Source of the DNA: CAWAVN01 sp963844315
GTDB lineage: Bacteria > Planctomycetota > Planctomycetia > Planctomycetales > Planctomycetaceae
Assembly (NCBI GenBank): GCA_963844315.1
Contig: CAWJOC010000026.1
Location: 185,624 to 249,623 of the forward strand
Direction of reading: 5' to 3'
DNA length: 64,000 nt
Below, piece by piece: positions 54,276-61,324 of this stretch. Below the pieces are notes generated by a model, which searched no databases, was not told the DNA's origin, and worked only from the letters and a program-made list of their open reading frames with translations. Numbering within the stretch: position 1 is the first letter of the stretch; the number at the start of each line of letters is the position of its first letter. The position numbers and the translations under genes were made by a program.

Positions 54276-54950
54276 ATGTCCCCAGCACTTCTTCTCACAC
54301 TGGCGATGGCCGGCAGCCATGACTGCTGTTGTCCGACCTACACGTCCTCTTATTATGCCGCACCCTATAGCCATGGCTATAGTAACGGCTACGCCACACC
54401 CTATGCCTATAGTAACGGCTACTCCAACCGCGGTTATGCCAATTACGCTCCCACCCGCAGTTACGGCAGTTATGCTCCTACCCGCAGTTATGCCAATTCC
54501 GCTCCCAGCCAAAGTTACGCCGGCCAATCCAGCCATCAGCAGCACTCGGCCGGCTATGCACCGCGGCAGTCCTCGCAAATGCCCCTGGTCCAAATGACAG
54601 ACCGCGGTGGCTTTGAGCCGGCACTCATCAAAGTCAATGTCGGCGATACGCTCGAATGGAGGAACGTGTCAAGTAAGACCCACACCGTGACGGCGAATCC
54701 CGAACTGGCGAAAAACCCGGCCCATGTCATTCTCCCGGAGGGAGCCAAGCCATTTAATTCGGGCGATGTGGCTCCTGGCGAGCGATTCTCCTATAAGTTT
54801 ACCGTGCCGGGCACCTACTATTACGTCTGTCTGCCGCATGAAGACATGGGGATGGTCGGCGTCGTCGTCGTGAAGCATCCGGAAGGGCATCAACCGGCTG
54901 CAACGACACCGGTTCGACAGAGAGGCAACCAGAACGGCGGCGCCTATTAA
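54276..54950 (+). CDS. Exported cupredoxin (plastocyanin-like) with a low-complexity N-terminus
   Basis: AAAGGAGAG precedes ATG 54276. After a short hydrophobic start (MSPALLLTLAMAGSHDCCCP) come about 70 residues rich in Tyr/Ser/Asn/Gly (YSNGY, PTRSYGSY repeats), then a type-1 copper domain: LIKVNVGDTLEWRNVSSKTH (first His ligand in KTHT) and YYYVCLPHEDMGM (Cys, His, Met ligands). About 224 residues. A blue-copper electron carrier in the envelope is likely. DoxX and a FolE-like gene follow within 20 bases each, suggesting an operon. Confidence 0.9.
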   Translation: MSPALLLTLAMAGSHDCCCPTYTSSYYAAPYSHGYSNGYATPYAYSNGYSNRGYANYAPTRSYGSYAPTRSYANSAPSQSYAGQSSHQQHSAGYAPRQSSQMPLVQMTDRGGFEPALIKVNVGDTLEWRNVSSKTHTVTANPELAKNPAHVILPEGAKPFNSGDVAPGERFSYKFTVPGTYYYVCLPHEDMGMVGVVVVKHPEGHQPAATTPVRQRGNQNGGAY

Positions 54951-54967
54951 AACGGAAGGGCGCTGCG

Positions 54968-55369
54968 ATGAAGACACTGGACCGTTATGGGCCGCTCGCG
55001 GCACGGATCCTGCTCAGTCAGATTTTCCTGATCAGTGGGATTCAGAAGGTCCTTGATCCCGCGGGAACGCAAGCCCAAATGGCGTCTCGGGACATGTTCT
55101 TGATCCCTCTGTTTATGTGGGCGGCCGTGGCGGTCGAGTTGGGCGGAGGACTTTCGCTGCTCCTGGGATGGAAGGCCCGCTGGGGCGCGCTCCTCCTCTT
55201 GCTCTTCCTGATTCCCGTCACCCTCACCTTCCACAACTTCTGGACGTATCCCCCGGAGCAGCAAAAGGTGCAGATGCTGTTTTTCATCCACAATCTGGCT
55301 CTGATGGGCGGGTTGCTGCTGGTCACGTGCCGAGGCCCCGGACCGGTCAGTCTCGACCCCGACCGTTAG
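54968..55369 (+). CDS. DoxX family membrane protein
   Basis: There are 133 residues with four membrane helices (LAARILLSQIFLISGIQKV; FMWAAVAVELGGGLSLLLGW; LLLLLFLIPVTLTFHNFW; IHNLALMGGLLLVTC). The N-terminal R-x-x-L-S-x-I-F-L-x-S-G and the E-x-x-G-G-x-x-L-L-L-G signature are those of DoxX. It starts 18 bases after the cupredoxin stop and is probably co-transcribed. DoxX proteins are linked to redox and sulfur-oxidation stress membranes; the exact role is unknown. Confidence 0.9.
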   Translation: MKTLDRYGPLAARILLSQIFLISGIQKVLDPAGTQAQMASRDMFLIPLFMWAAVAVELGGGLSLLLGWKARWGALLLLLFLIPVTLTFHNFWTYPPEQQKVQMLFFIHNLALMGGLLLVTCRGPGPVSLDPDR

Positions 55370-55389
55370 AATCCCGAGAGAGGCCCTCT

Positions 55390-55929
55390 ATGAAAGAGAT
55401 TCAGGCCGCGGACTGGATCCAGAAGATCACGGGTGATCGTGCGCCGCTTGACCAGCTTCGGGAATGGGAACCCCGGATCGTGGCCGCGTACTCCGAACTC
55501 TTGGACGGCTACGATGCCGATCTCGCCGCGATCCTCAACGACATCGCCCACGTGCGCGGGCATCCGGGGCTGGTCATTGAGCGGGATATCCAATTTACGA
55601 GCCTCTGCTATCACCACTTCCTCCCGTTTTTCGGGAGTGTCGATATCGTTTACGAACCCACGGAGATCATTACTGGCCTGGGCAGACTCGTCGAACTTGT
55701 GCAAGCCTACGCGCATCGGTTCCAGATTCAGGAATTCCTGGTGCGCGACATCGCCCACACGCTCCAAGAACGGCTGGACGCAAAGGGCGTCTTCGTCCGT
55801 TCCCAGGCCACGCACTTGTGCATTCACTCGCGCGGACCGAACGACCGACGTGCGCAGACCATCTGCACCTACGCCCTCGGCTCGCTGGAAACCATTGAGC
55901 GCCAAATGCACCTGAGCACATTGACGTAG
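55390..55929 (+). CDS. GTP cyclohydrolase I-like protein (FolE family, divergent)
   Basis: From ATG 55390 there are 179 residues. FolE elements: FTSLCYHHFLPFFGSVDIVY (zinc Cys and His; most enzymes have C-E-H-H, here C-Y-H-H), GLGRLVELVQAYAHRFQIQE, LQERLDAKGVFV and ATHLCIHSRG (second zinc Cys). The later K-x-x-T-x-T-S-A-x-R-G segment is replaced by RAQTICTYALG. So the zinc site is kept but parts of the substrate pocket differ. It may make dihydroneopterin triphosphate or have a changed role. Third gene after cupredoxin and DoxX. Confidence 0.8.
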   Translation: MKEIQAADWIQKITGDRAPLDQLREWEPRIVAAYSELLDGYDADLAAILNDIAHVRGHPGLVIERDIQFTSLCYHHFLPFFGSVDIVYEPTEIITGLGRLVELVQAYAHRFQIQEFLVRDIAHTLQERLDAKGVFVRSQATHLCIHSRGPNDRRAQTICTYALGSLETIERQMHLSTLT

Positions 55930-56083
55930 GTCTGGCTCCCAGGCCAACTTCAAATGGGAGTCGACGTTTTGTGAGGCATTCTTAAGCCATTCCACCAATT
56001 GAAGATTTCACCAATTGACAATTCCGGCGGGGACAACAGAATTCCCAAGGTGAGATTTTTTCGTTTGACCGATGGGAAAAATC

Positions 56084-56429
56084 ATGGCAGAGCAAAACCT
56101 GGTGGAAGTTTACCGGGCCAAAAACAGCCCGGCGGCCCATGTGCTCAAAGCGGCGCTCGAAGAGGCGGGAATCACGGCGGTTGTCGAAGGCGACCTGCTC
56201 CAAGGGGCCTTGGGCGAAATCCCGTTGGGCTGGTCAAGCTCTCCTCGCGTTCTGGTCGAAACGGGCGATGTCCCCAGAGCCTAGGCAAATCGTCAGCCAA
56301 AACGAAACCGCCCAAACCTCTGTTGGTGATGTTTGCCTGTCTTGCGGAGCGCCTCTGGATGAGGACCAAGAAACCTGCCCCAAGTGCGGGTGGTCCTATC
56401 AAAAACATTCCTCGGATGAGGAAGCGTAA
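56084..56429 (+). CDS. DUF2007-like plus zinc-ribbon protein, one frameshift
   Basis: From ATG 56084 (MAEQNLVEVYRAKNSPAAHV) the first part matches the DUF2007 signal-transducing fold (LKAALEEAGITAVVEGDLLQ; GEIPLGWSSSPRVLVE). At a C run near 56278 the frame ends prematurely; the next frame continues RQIVSQNETAQTSVGDVCLS into a zinc ribbon with CLSCG and CPKCG, ending KHSSDEEA. About 114 residues. The metal-binding tail may take part in protein contacts. Confidence 0.7.
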
Positions 56430-56684
56430 AAATCAGACATCGCTTGGGCCGGGGCAGTTTGCTCGCCGCGCCAAATACAAGCCCCGGCCCCAATGGAAAC
56501 TATTGGTTTTTGGGGTTTCCCATCACCCTGCCATGCGCACTCTAGTCATCGAGGCCACACTTGGGGACAGGTCCGCTGAGATTGGAAGTGAATCTTACAA
56601 CGCCCGGCAAAATAAGACAGCACGGACCGGAGAGCCGTGCTACCTTTTATTAGGCGTTGTTACAACAGTGATGGCGAGGCCGCG

Positions 56685-57269
56685 ATGATTCAGAGATTGC
56701 TGCTGGTCGATTTTGAGAACGTGCAGCACGTCGAGCTTGCGCGGCTGGATCGTAGCTTTCAAGTCACGATCTTTGTCGGGGCCTCGCAAAAAAGCATTCC
56801 CGTCGAACTCGTGACGGAGGCCCAGAAACTCGGCGATCGCGTGCAGTGGATTCGGATCGACGCCAACGGCAAGAACGCGCTCGATTTCGTTATCGCTTAT
56901 GAGTTGGGCCGCATTGCGGAACGCGAATCCCAACTCGAATGCGTGGTCCTTTCAAGGGACAAAGGCTTTGATCCTCTGATCCGACATCTGAAAAAGAACG
57001 GCCTCAGGTGTCGGCGAATTGCCAGCCTGATGGAACTTTTTCCCCAAGTGAAATCTCAATCGGACGACCCGAACACCAAGCGAGTCGTTGAGATTCTTGG
57101 GAAATCGGAAAAGAAGTCCAGGCCGCGGAAGCGAAAGACCCTCTCGCAGCACATTCTGTCGATCTTTCAGAACAAGATCAAAAAGCAAGAACTCGACCGG
57201 ATCGTCGATACGCTGTTTGCGAAAAAGTTGATCTCGGAAACCGACAACTCGCTGACGTACGAGTTTTGA
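56685..57269 (+). CDS. NYN/PIN-like nuclease domain protein
   Basis: From ATG 56685 (MIQRLLLVDFENVQHVELAR) there are 194 residues. The acidic residues of NYN domains are seen at LLLVDFENV (Asp 9), GKNALDFVIAYELGRI (Asp/Glu) and VVLSRDKGFDPLIRHL (S-x-D-x-x-F/D). The C-terminus is basic and helical (KKSRPRKRKTLSQHILSIF), resembling an RNA-binding HTH. NYN proteins are Mg-dependent ribonucleases. Position next to the Ro60 locus (opposite strand, 1.3 kb away) hints at an RNA-metabolism neighbourhood but is not proof. Confidence 0.85.
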   Translation: MIQRLLLVDFENVQHVELARLDRSFQVTIFVGASQKSIPVELVTEAQKLGDRVQWIRIDANGKNALDFVIAYELGRIAERESQLECVVLSRDKGFDPLIRHLKKNGLRCRRIASLMELFPQVKSQSDDPNTKRVVEILGKSEKKSRPRKRKTLSQHILSIFQNKIKKQELDRIVDTLFAKKLISETDNSLTYEF

Positions 57270-57276
57270 AAAAACG

Positions 57277-57319
57277 AAGCCCCAACGACCAAGGGAAAAT
57301 TCCCTGGTCGTTGGGGCTT
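57277..57319. terminator. Bidirectional hairpin terminator
   Basis: AAGCCCCAACGACCAAGGGA and TCCCTGGTCGTTGGGGCTT pair almost perfectly around AAAAT. It sits between convergent genes ending at 57269 and 57330. Confidence 0.8.
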
Positions 57320-57329
57320 GGGATTTCGG

Positions 57330-58563
57330 TTACGGGTCGATTTTCGCCAACGCGGTGGGAGCCACCGCGAGAGTTTCTCCGCTTCCTTGAAAGCGGATTT
57401 TGATCATGTCGACCCCGCGTTGGACCGCGACGACTTCAAAGTACTGCTTCATGTTCTGGTCATAGTAAGCCGCGACCTGGTTTTTCGCCGGCGGTTCTTG
57501 CGTCGAGTAATAGCCGGAGGGCAGACGCAGGTCCAATGGTTTTCGGGCCAACTCCACCGGAACGACCTCTTTGGGAAGATCCGCCAGTTTCTCCAGGGCC
57601 TCTTTCTTGGCGAGGTCAAATGCCGCGCCAACCAGCCGCCGAACACTCACCGTAACCCGGGTGGTCTGGCCTTTGTCCTTCAGTTCATATACGCCTTGGG
57701 ATTGCTGGAGCAGTCCCTCTGACAGGTCGAATGTCCCCCGTGAGACATACATTGCCGATAGGCCCGTCTTATCGGCGACGAAACCCTCCTTGATGTCCAC
57801 TTGAGCCTGCGTGGCATTCAGCGCCTTGGTTTCGGTCCAGCGGGTCGCGCGTCCGGTGATTGCGTCGGGGGAACTTGACGAAAAGCCCTCCCAAAGGCTC
57901 GGCCCATCCTGGCCCATCAACAAGACGGCGTCCTGCTCGACGCCCTTCGTTCCCAACTCGGGCACGAGTGAACTGGAAATGCCGACGAATTTCGTCATGA
58001 GATAGGGAAGGTTCAGACGGCCCTTGGAACCGCGTGGAGCGCCCGCGATCCCATACTCCCACAGAACCTGCACGCTCGGCATCCAATAGTCTTGGGACAG
58101 TGCGGCGGAAGTCCTCATCATCTTTGGTTTTGACAAACTGGCGGAATTGTCCAATCACCATCGTGGGAAAATTCAGCTCGTTCTGATAACGGACATGATA
58201 AAACGGCCGACCCAGAATGCGATAAGCCTTCCCCTCGGACTCCCATTCGATCAAGAACTGGTAAGCGAACTGCTTGCCCGGAGACAGACGATATTTGAAG
58301 AAAATCGGGAGCGGATCCTCCGACTTCTCCGGCTTCGCTGGCTTCTTTTGAGCAGGTTCGGTTTTCCTCGCGTTCCATTTTCTTTCGCTTTCGCGGCGCT
58401 TCTGCTCGAATCTGCGGAGGCGCTCTCTTTGTGCAGGGGTTTGGAAATTGCTGGAATTGGGGAATTTGCGGACTTGAGCCTTCGCCAAAGGCGTTCCAAA
58501 GCAAAGTCCAATAATTGCGGCCGTAAAGACAGCCATGCGGAAAACGTATCGCGTTTGAAGCAT
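57330..58563 (-). CDS. Exported hypothetical protein, one frameshift
   Basis: ATG 58563 begins MLQTRYVFRMAVFTAAIIGL, a signal peptide ending near LAKAQ. A basic helical stretch (RERLRRFEQKRRESERKWNA) and a beta-rich domain follow (FFKYRLSPGKQFAYQFLIEW). Around 58115 the sense moves to another frame: AALSQDYWMPSVQVLWEYGI and on to LAVAPTALAKIDP. In total about 410 residues. I recognise no family; the C-terminal ~60 residues look like a small SH3-like domain. Confidence 0.55.
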
Positions 58564-58759
58564 GAGGAGACCCGTTAATGGTGGTCGATTGAATCGTGTA
58601 AATCGCCAGGCCGCTGTAATTATGAGATGCTCTTGCGCTTGAACACCTCGCTGTTTAGGAAAAACCCCGAATCCCTCTTCCGAACGTGACGAACAATCCA
58701 GCATGGTGACGAAATGCAACTCGGCCCTGGTTCTGGCGTTTCCGTCCGCGCATAAAACA

Positions 58760-58800
58760 AGCCTCAATGACCAACGGAAAACTCATTGGTCATTGGGGCT
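58760..58800 (-). terminator. Rho-independent terminator of the Ro60 gene
   Basis: AGCCTCAATGACCA pairs with TGGTCATTGGGGCT with one wobble position. On the minus strand the hairpin is followed by TGTTTTATG, 20 bases past the Ro60 stop codon. Confidence 0.7.
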
Positions 58801-58820
58801 TGGGATTTGGGATTTCCCCT

Positions 58821-60393
58821 TTACCCTGCCTTTCGGTGGGGCAAGGGGTAATCCATGATCTCCAATAGCAGTTCCAGCTTGGAAGGCCGCGAGAGGAGCG
58901 GGACCAGGTTCGGGAGCGAGTAGTAATCGCCCGCGAATTGGAACGCATCCACCGCAATCTTCTGCTGCTTGAGGTGGCTTTCCACCGAGCGGACACCGCC
59001 CGGCGTTCTGACAATCACCACGGAAGGCTCCACCTTCATTGCGGCCTGGTAATCCTTGAGGGCCGAGGCGAACAGCGGATTCGAGTTTTCGCCCTCATCG
59101 GTGATGAGGATGAACTGCTCGACGTACTGCCGCTTCCTTGCCATTGCCACGACCGGAGCGCCGCAGGAAGTTCCGCCGCCCGCCAAGATGCCCTTGAAAG
59201 CCCGTTCCCAGTCAGCCATTTGGCTGCCCTGGCGCGGGATTTCGTAGGCCATCGTGTCGAAGGCGTAAACGTACAATGGGCTGTCGCAAATGGCCGAGAC
59301 CATCGCCCCGATCCTTTTGCCCAGTTCGATGGCCTCGTGCATCGAGCCGGACTTGTCCACGAGCAAAGCCGTTGGCCTTACGATCCGTCCCTTGGCCTTG
59401 ACCTGCGCATCCGCGATGGTCTCGAGCTGCTCGCGAAGCTCGCCCGTCGCGCCCGCCGCCTGGATCGCTTCCGAAGCCTTCAGGCCGCTGACGCGCCGAT
59501 CCGTCTTGGCCTCCGCGAGCTTTTGCTCGATGAGCGACTTGAGGTCCGCATTCTCCAAGGCCCCGCGCTTCTTGAGCGATGCTAGGTTGTTGATGACTTC
59601 CTGCGGACTCATCCGTTCGATGAGCGCAAGGAGCACCGTCGGCGTCATCTGCTTGACCAGCGTCGCCGCCACGCGGTAGGGGATCTTATGCTCGATGATC
59701 GCCTTGGCCTGTAGGGTGGGGTTTTCCGCCTTGGCCAATTCCCGCATCGCGAACAATCGGCTATCCTTTGGCGGCGTGTCATCGAACAAAATCTGCTGCG
59801 CCCGCGAAATTGGGCTTTAAGTGCAAGAGCGCATACAGCCGCTTGATCGCCTTCCGCGCCACCAAGACGCTGCCATCGAACCAAGAGGGGTCGGTTTCCC
59901 GCTCGGCCAGGTAGCGCTTGATCTCGGTCTTCATCGAGCGCGGCACGTTTTGAAAGAGGCCCTTCTTAAAGGTCTTAATCTCGAAAGCCGGAGCCGTTTC
60001 CGCCTTGGTTTCCACCGGTTCCTTGATCCGCTTCCGCGCCTTTTGCTTTCGGGTTTCCGTGGGCGTGATGCGGATCTTCTTGATTTCGTTCTTGCCGTGG
60101 ATGTAGTCCACAACCCGCGCCACCTGATAAGGCGGCAACTGCCGAAGCAGCGCGAGTCCCACGTCCCGGTGTCCTTCGAACTCCGAGAGCGAAAGCGTGA
60201 TGATGAACATCTCCTGATGGTCGCGGACATCGCCATGTTCCGCATACCACGCCGCCAGGCGGACGTAGAACAAAGGGTCCATCTCGGCCATGTCCTTGTG
60301 GATGGCGCGGACCTGATCCAACTCCCGGTGCGGCGTCGTCAAGAGCGTGTTAAAAATATCCAGCCGCAAGTCTTCTTCGGCAGTCATGGTCAT
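58821..60393 (-). CDS. rsr: Ro60/TROVE domain protein with vWA domain, one frameshift
   Basis: From ATG 60393 (MTMTAEEDLRLDIFNTLLTT) the TROVE HEAT-repeat part includes LFYVRLAAWYAEHGDVRDHQ, LSEFEGHRDVGLALLRQLPP and RSMKTEIKRYLAERE. Near 59800, after LHLKPNFAGA, one base disturbs the frame; ILFDDTPPKDSRLFAMRELA continues. The C-terminal vWA domain has an intact MIDAS: LLVDKSGSM (DxSxS), the Thr in GGGTSCGAP and the Asp in FILITDEGENSN. About 525 residues. Ro60 orthologues are ring-shaped RNA-quality-control proteins that bind Y RNAs; two candidate Y RNAs lie directly upstream. Confidence 0.93.
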
Positions 60394-60426
60394 GGGGTCG
60401 CCTCCGGAAAGTGGGTTCGTATCTTA

Positions 60427-60484
60427 AAGAGCCGCGCACGAAGTCAGCGGACCAAAATCACCGCTTATTTCGTGCGCGGCTCTC
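60427..60484. repeat. Inverted repeat, GCGCACGAAGTAAGCGG family
   Basis: AGAGCCGCGCACGAAGTCAG and CGCTTATTTCGTGCGCGGCT are near-perfect inverses. It is the second copy of the 4029-4097 family and separates Y-RNA-like gene 2 from the Ro60 gene. Confidence 0.75.
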
Positions 60485-60490
60485 TATCTT

Positions 60491-60638
60491 AAAAGGACCT
60501 CGTACAAGTTTATGAAGCGTTTTGAAAACTGCTCGACCAATCGAGCTTCATCCGCGAGTAGCGGAAGCGCGGATGAAGGGAATCGAACCCTCAGATCCTT
60601 TGGATCAGTTTGTAGGCTCCAAACGTGGGGTACGAGGT
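60491..60638 (-). ncRNA. Y-RNA-like tRNA-mimic RNA, copy 2
   Basis: Minus strand: 5' ACCTCGTAC (60638-60630) pairs with 3' GTACGAGGT (60505-60497), a 9-bp terminal helix, followed by CCTTTT. Inside, in order: CCCCACGTT, GCCTACAAAC, a small hairpin GATCCAAAGGATC, a T-arm (GAGGG TTCGATT CCCTT), 3' acceptor strand CATCCGC, a 13-base loop, 5' acceptor strand GCGGATG, and a D-arm (GCTC GATTGGTC GAGC). The acceptor strands pair over 7 bp. tRNA halves are thus in reversed order, as in the tRNA-like domain of bacterial Y RNAs (YrlA type). Ro60 lies 100 bases downstream on the same strand. Ends are inferred from the helix. Confidence 0.8.
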
Positions 60639-60649
60639 TTGGTTGCTTG

Positions 60650-60808
60650 AAAAAAAGTCCCGTACAAGTCGCAAAAGCATGGGAAACATAAAGCGCTCTG
60701 CCAATTGAGCTACGCGGCGAAAAGTTGCGATTAGCCGCGGAGGGACTCGAACCCTCAACCACTTCCTTATGAGGAATTGTTTGTAAGCTTTTAACATGGG
60801 GTACGGGA
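60650..60808 (-). ncRNA. Y-RNA-like tRNA-mimic RNA, copy 1
   Basis: Minus strand: 5' TCCCGTAC (60808-60801) pairs with 3' GTACGGGA (60665-60658), followed by CTTTTTTT, a terminator-like T run. The interior repeats the order of copy 2: CCCCATGTT, GCTTACAAAC, hairpin TTCCTCATAAGGAA, T-arm (GAGGG TTCGAGT CCCTC), 3' acceptor strand CGCGGC, a loop, 5' acceptor strand GCCGCG, D-arm (GCTC AATTGGCA GAGC). Terminal helices of the two copies differ in sequence but both pair, and GTTCGA, TTGG and the CGTACCCCA and ACTTGTACG blocks are conserved. An anticodon-like CTCATAA also occurs, so a circularly permuted tRNA is the alternative reading. Confidence 0.8.
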
Positions 60809-60846
60809 TGTTCGCATTGTCGCCTTTCGCTCCGCGAAAGGCGGCA

Positions 60847-61077
60847 CTAGCCAAAGACGGCTTGCGGGCGGAGGGTCAGGTTGCCGTTGGGATGCCGGTC
60901 CACGGCGTAACTTTGCAGCTTGGAAAACTTGATGCCCAGATGCTCAGCGACCTTTCGGCGGATGGTGTGGTCATCGCTGAAAGACCCGATGTCCAAATCG
61001 GAGAGCAGCAGATCCACGCTGCGTCCGTTATAGCGGACGTGGAGGATGGGATCTAAAGACTTCGTGCGGTGAGACAT
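60847..61077 (-). CDS. Small conserved-looking protein of the Ro60 locus
   Basis: ATG 61077 has AAGGAGCGAAC upstream. The 76 residues start MSHRTKSLDPILHVRYNGRS and continue VDLLLSDLDIGSFSDD, a helical segment RKVAEHLGIKFSKLQSYAVD and end NLTLRPQAVFG. The beta-beta-alpha-beta outline could fit a ubiquitin-like (beta-grasp) fold, but this is speculative. It lies 40 bases upstream of Y-RNA-like copy 1 and just after the tRNA-Arg-like gene, all on the same strand. A role in the Ro60 particle is inferred from position only. Confidence 0.65.
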   Translation of the reverse strand: MSHRTKSLDPILHVRYNGRSVDLLLSDLDIGSFSDDHTIRRKVAEHLGIKFSKLQSYAVDRHPNGNLTLRPQAVFG

Positions 61078-61117
61078 GTTCGCTCCTTTCAATCAGAATG
61101 CATGTGAGTTCGTCAAG

Positions 61118-61188
61118 TTCCCCGCCGAGGATTTGAACCCCGTCTGACGGTTTAGAAGACCGCCGTGCTTCCAGCACACCCGCGAGGA
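61118..61188 (-). tRNA. tRNA-Arg (anticodon TCT), atypical D-arm
   Basis: Minus strand: acceptor TCCTCGC (61188-61182) pairs with GCGGGGA (61125-61119) over 7 bp including one G-U. Anticodon stem GCGGT/ACCGT encloses CTTCTAA (anticodon TCT at 61156-61154). T-arm CGGGG TTCAAAT CCTCG follows a 4-base variable loop. The D-arm is short (GTG/CAC or GTGC/GCAC) and position 8 is G instead of the near-universal U. CCA is not encoded. Most likely a tRNA-Arg, perhaps specialised or decaying. Confidence 0.7.
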
Positions 61189-61324
61189 GAAAGCCCGTGG
61201 TGTTTCGGTGTTGTGAAGTTGGCTCTTTCTTTGACAGCGAAACTCTGGATTGGTTCGGTGTGGATTCTTCCCTCGTTGACGCTTTGGGTTATGATAGGCA
61301 GCAAACTAGTCCCCAATTCCGACG

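Noticed and set aside
60491..60808. Two ordinary tRNA genes or split tRNAs with introns
   Set aside because: The halves are in 3'-then-5' order, acceptor strands pair across a short loop, and each copy has a self-contained hairpin where the anticodon arm would be joined; no single linear tRNA fits.
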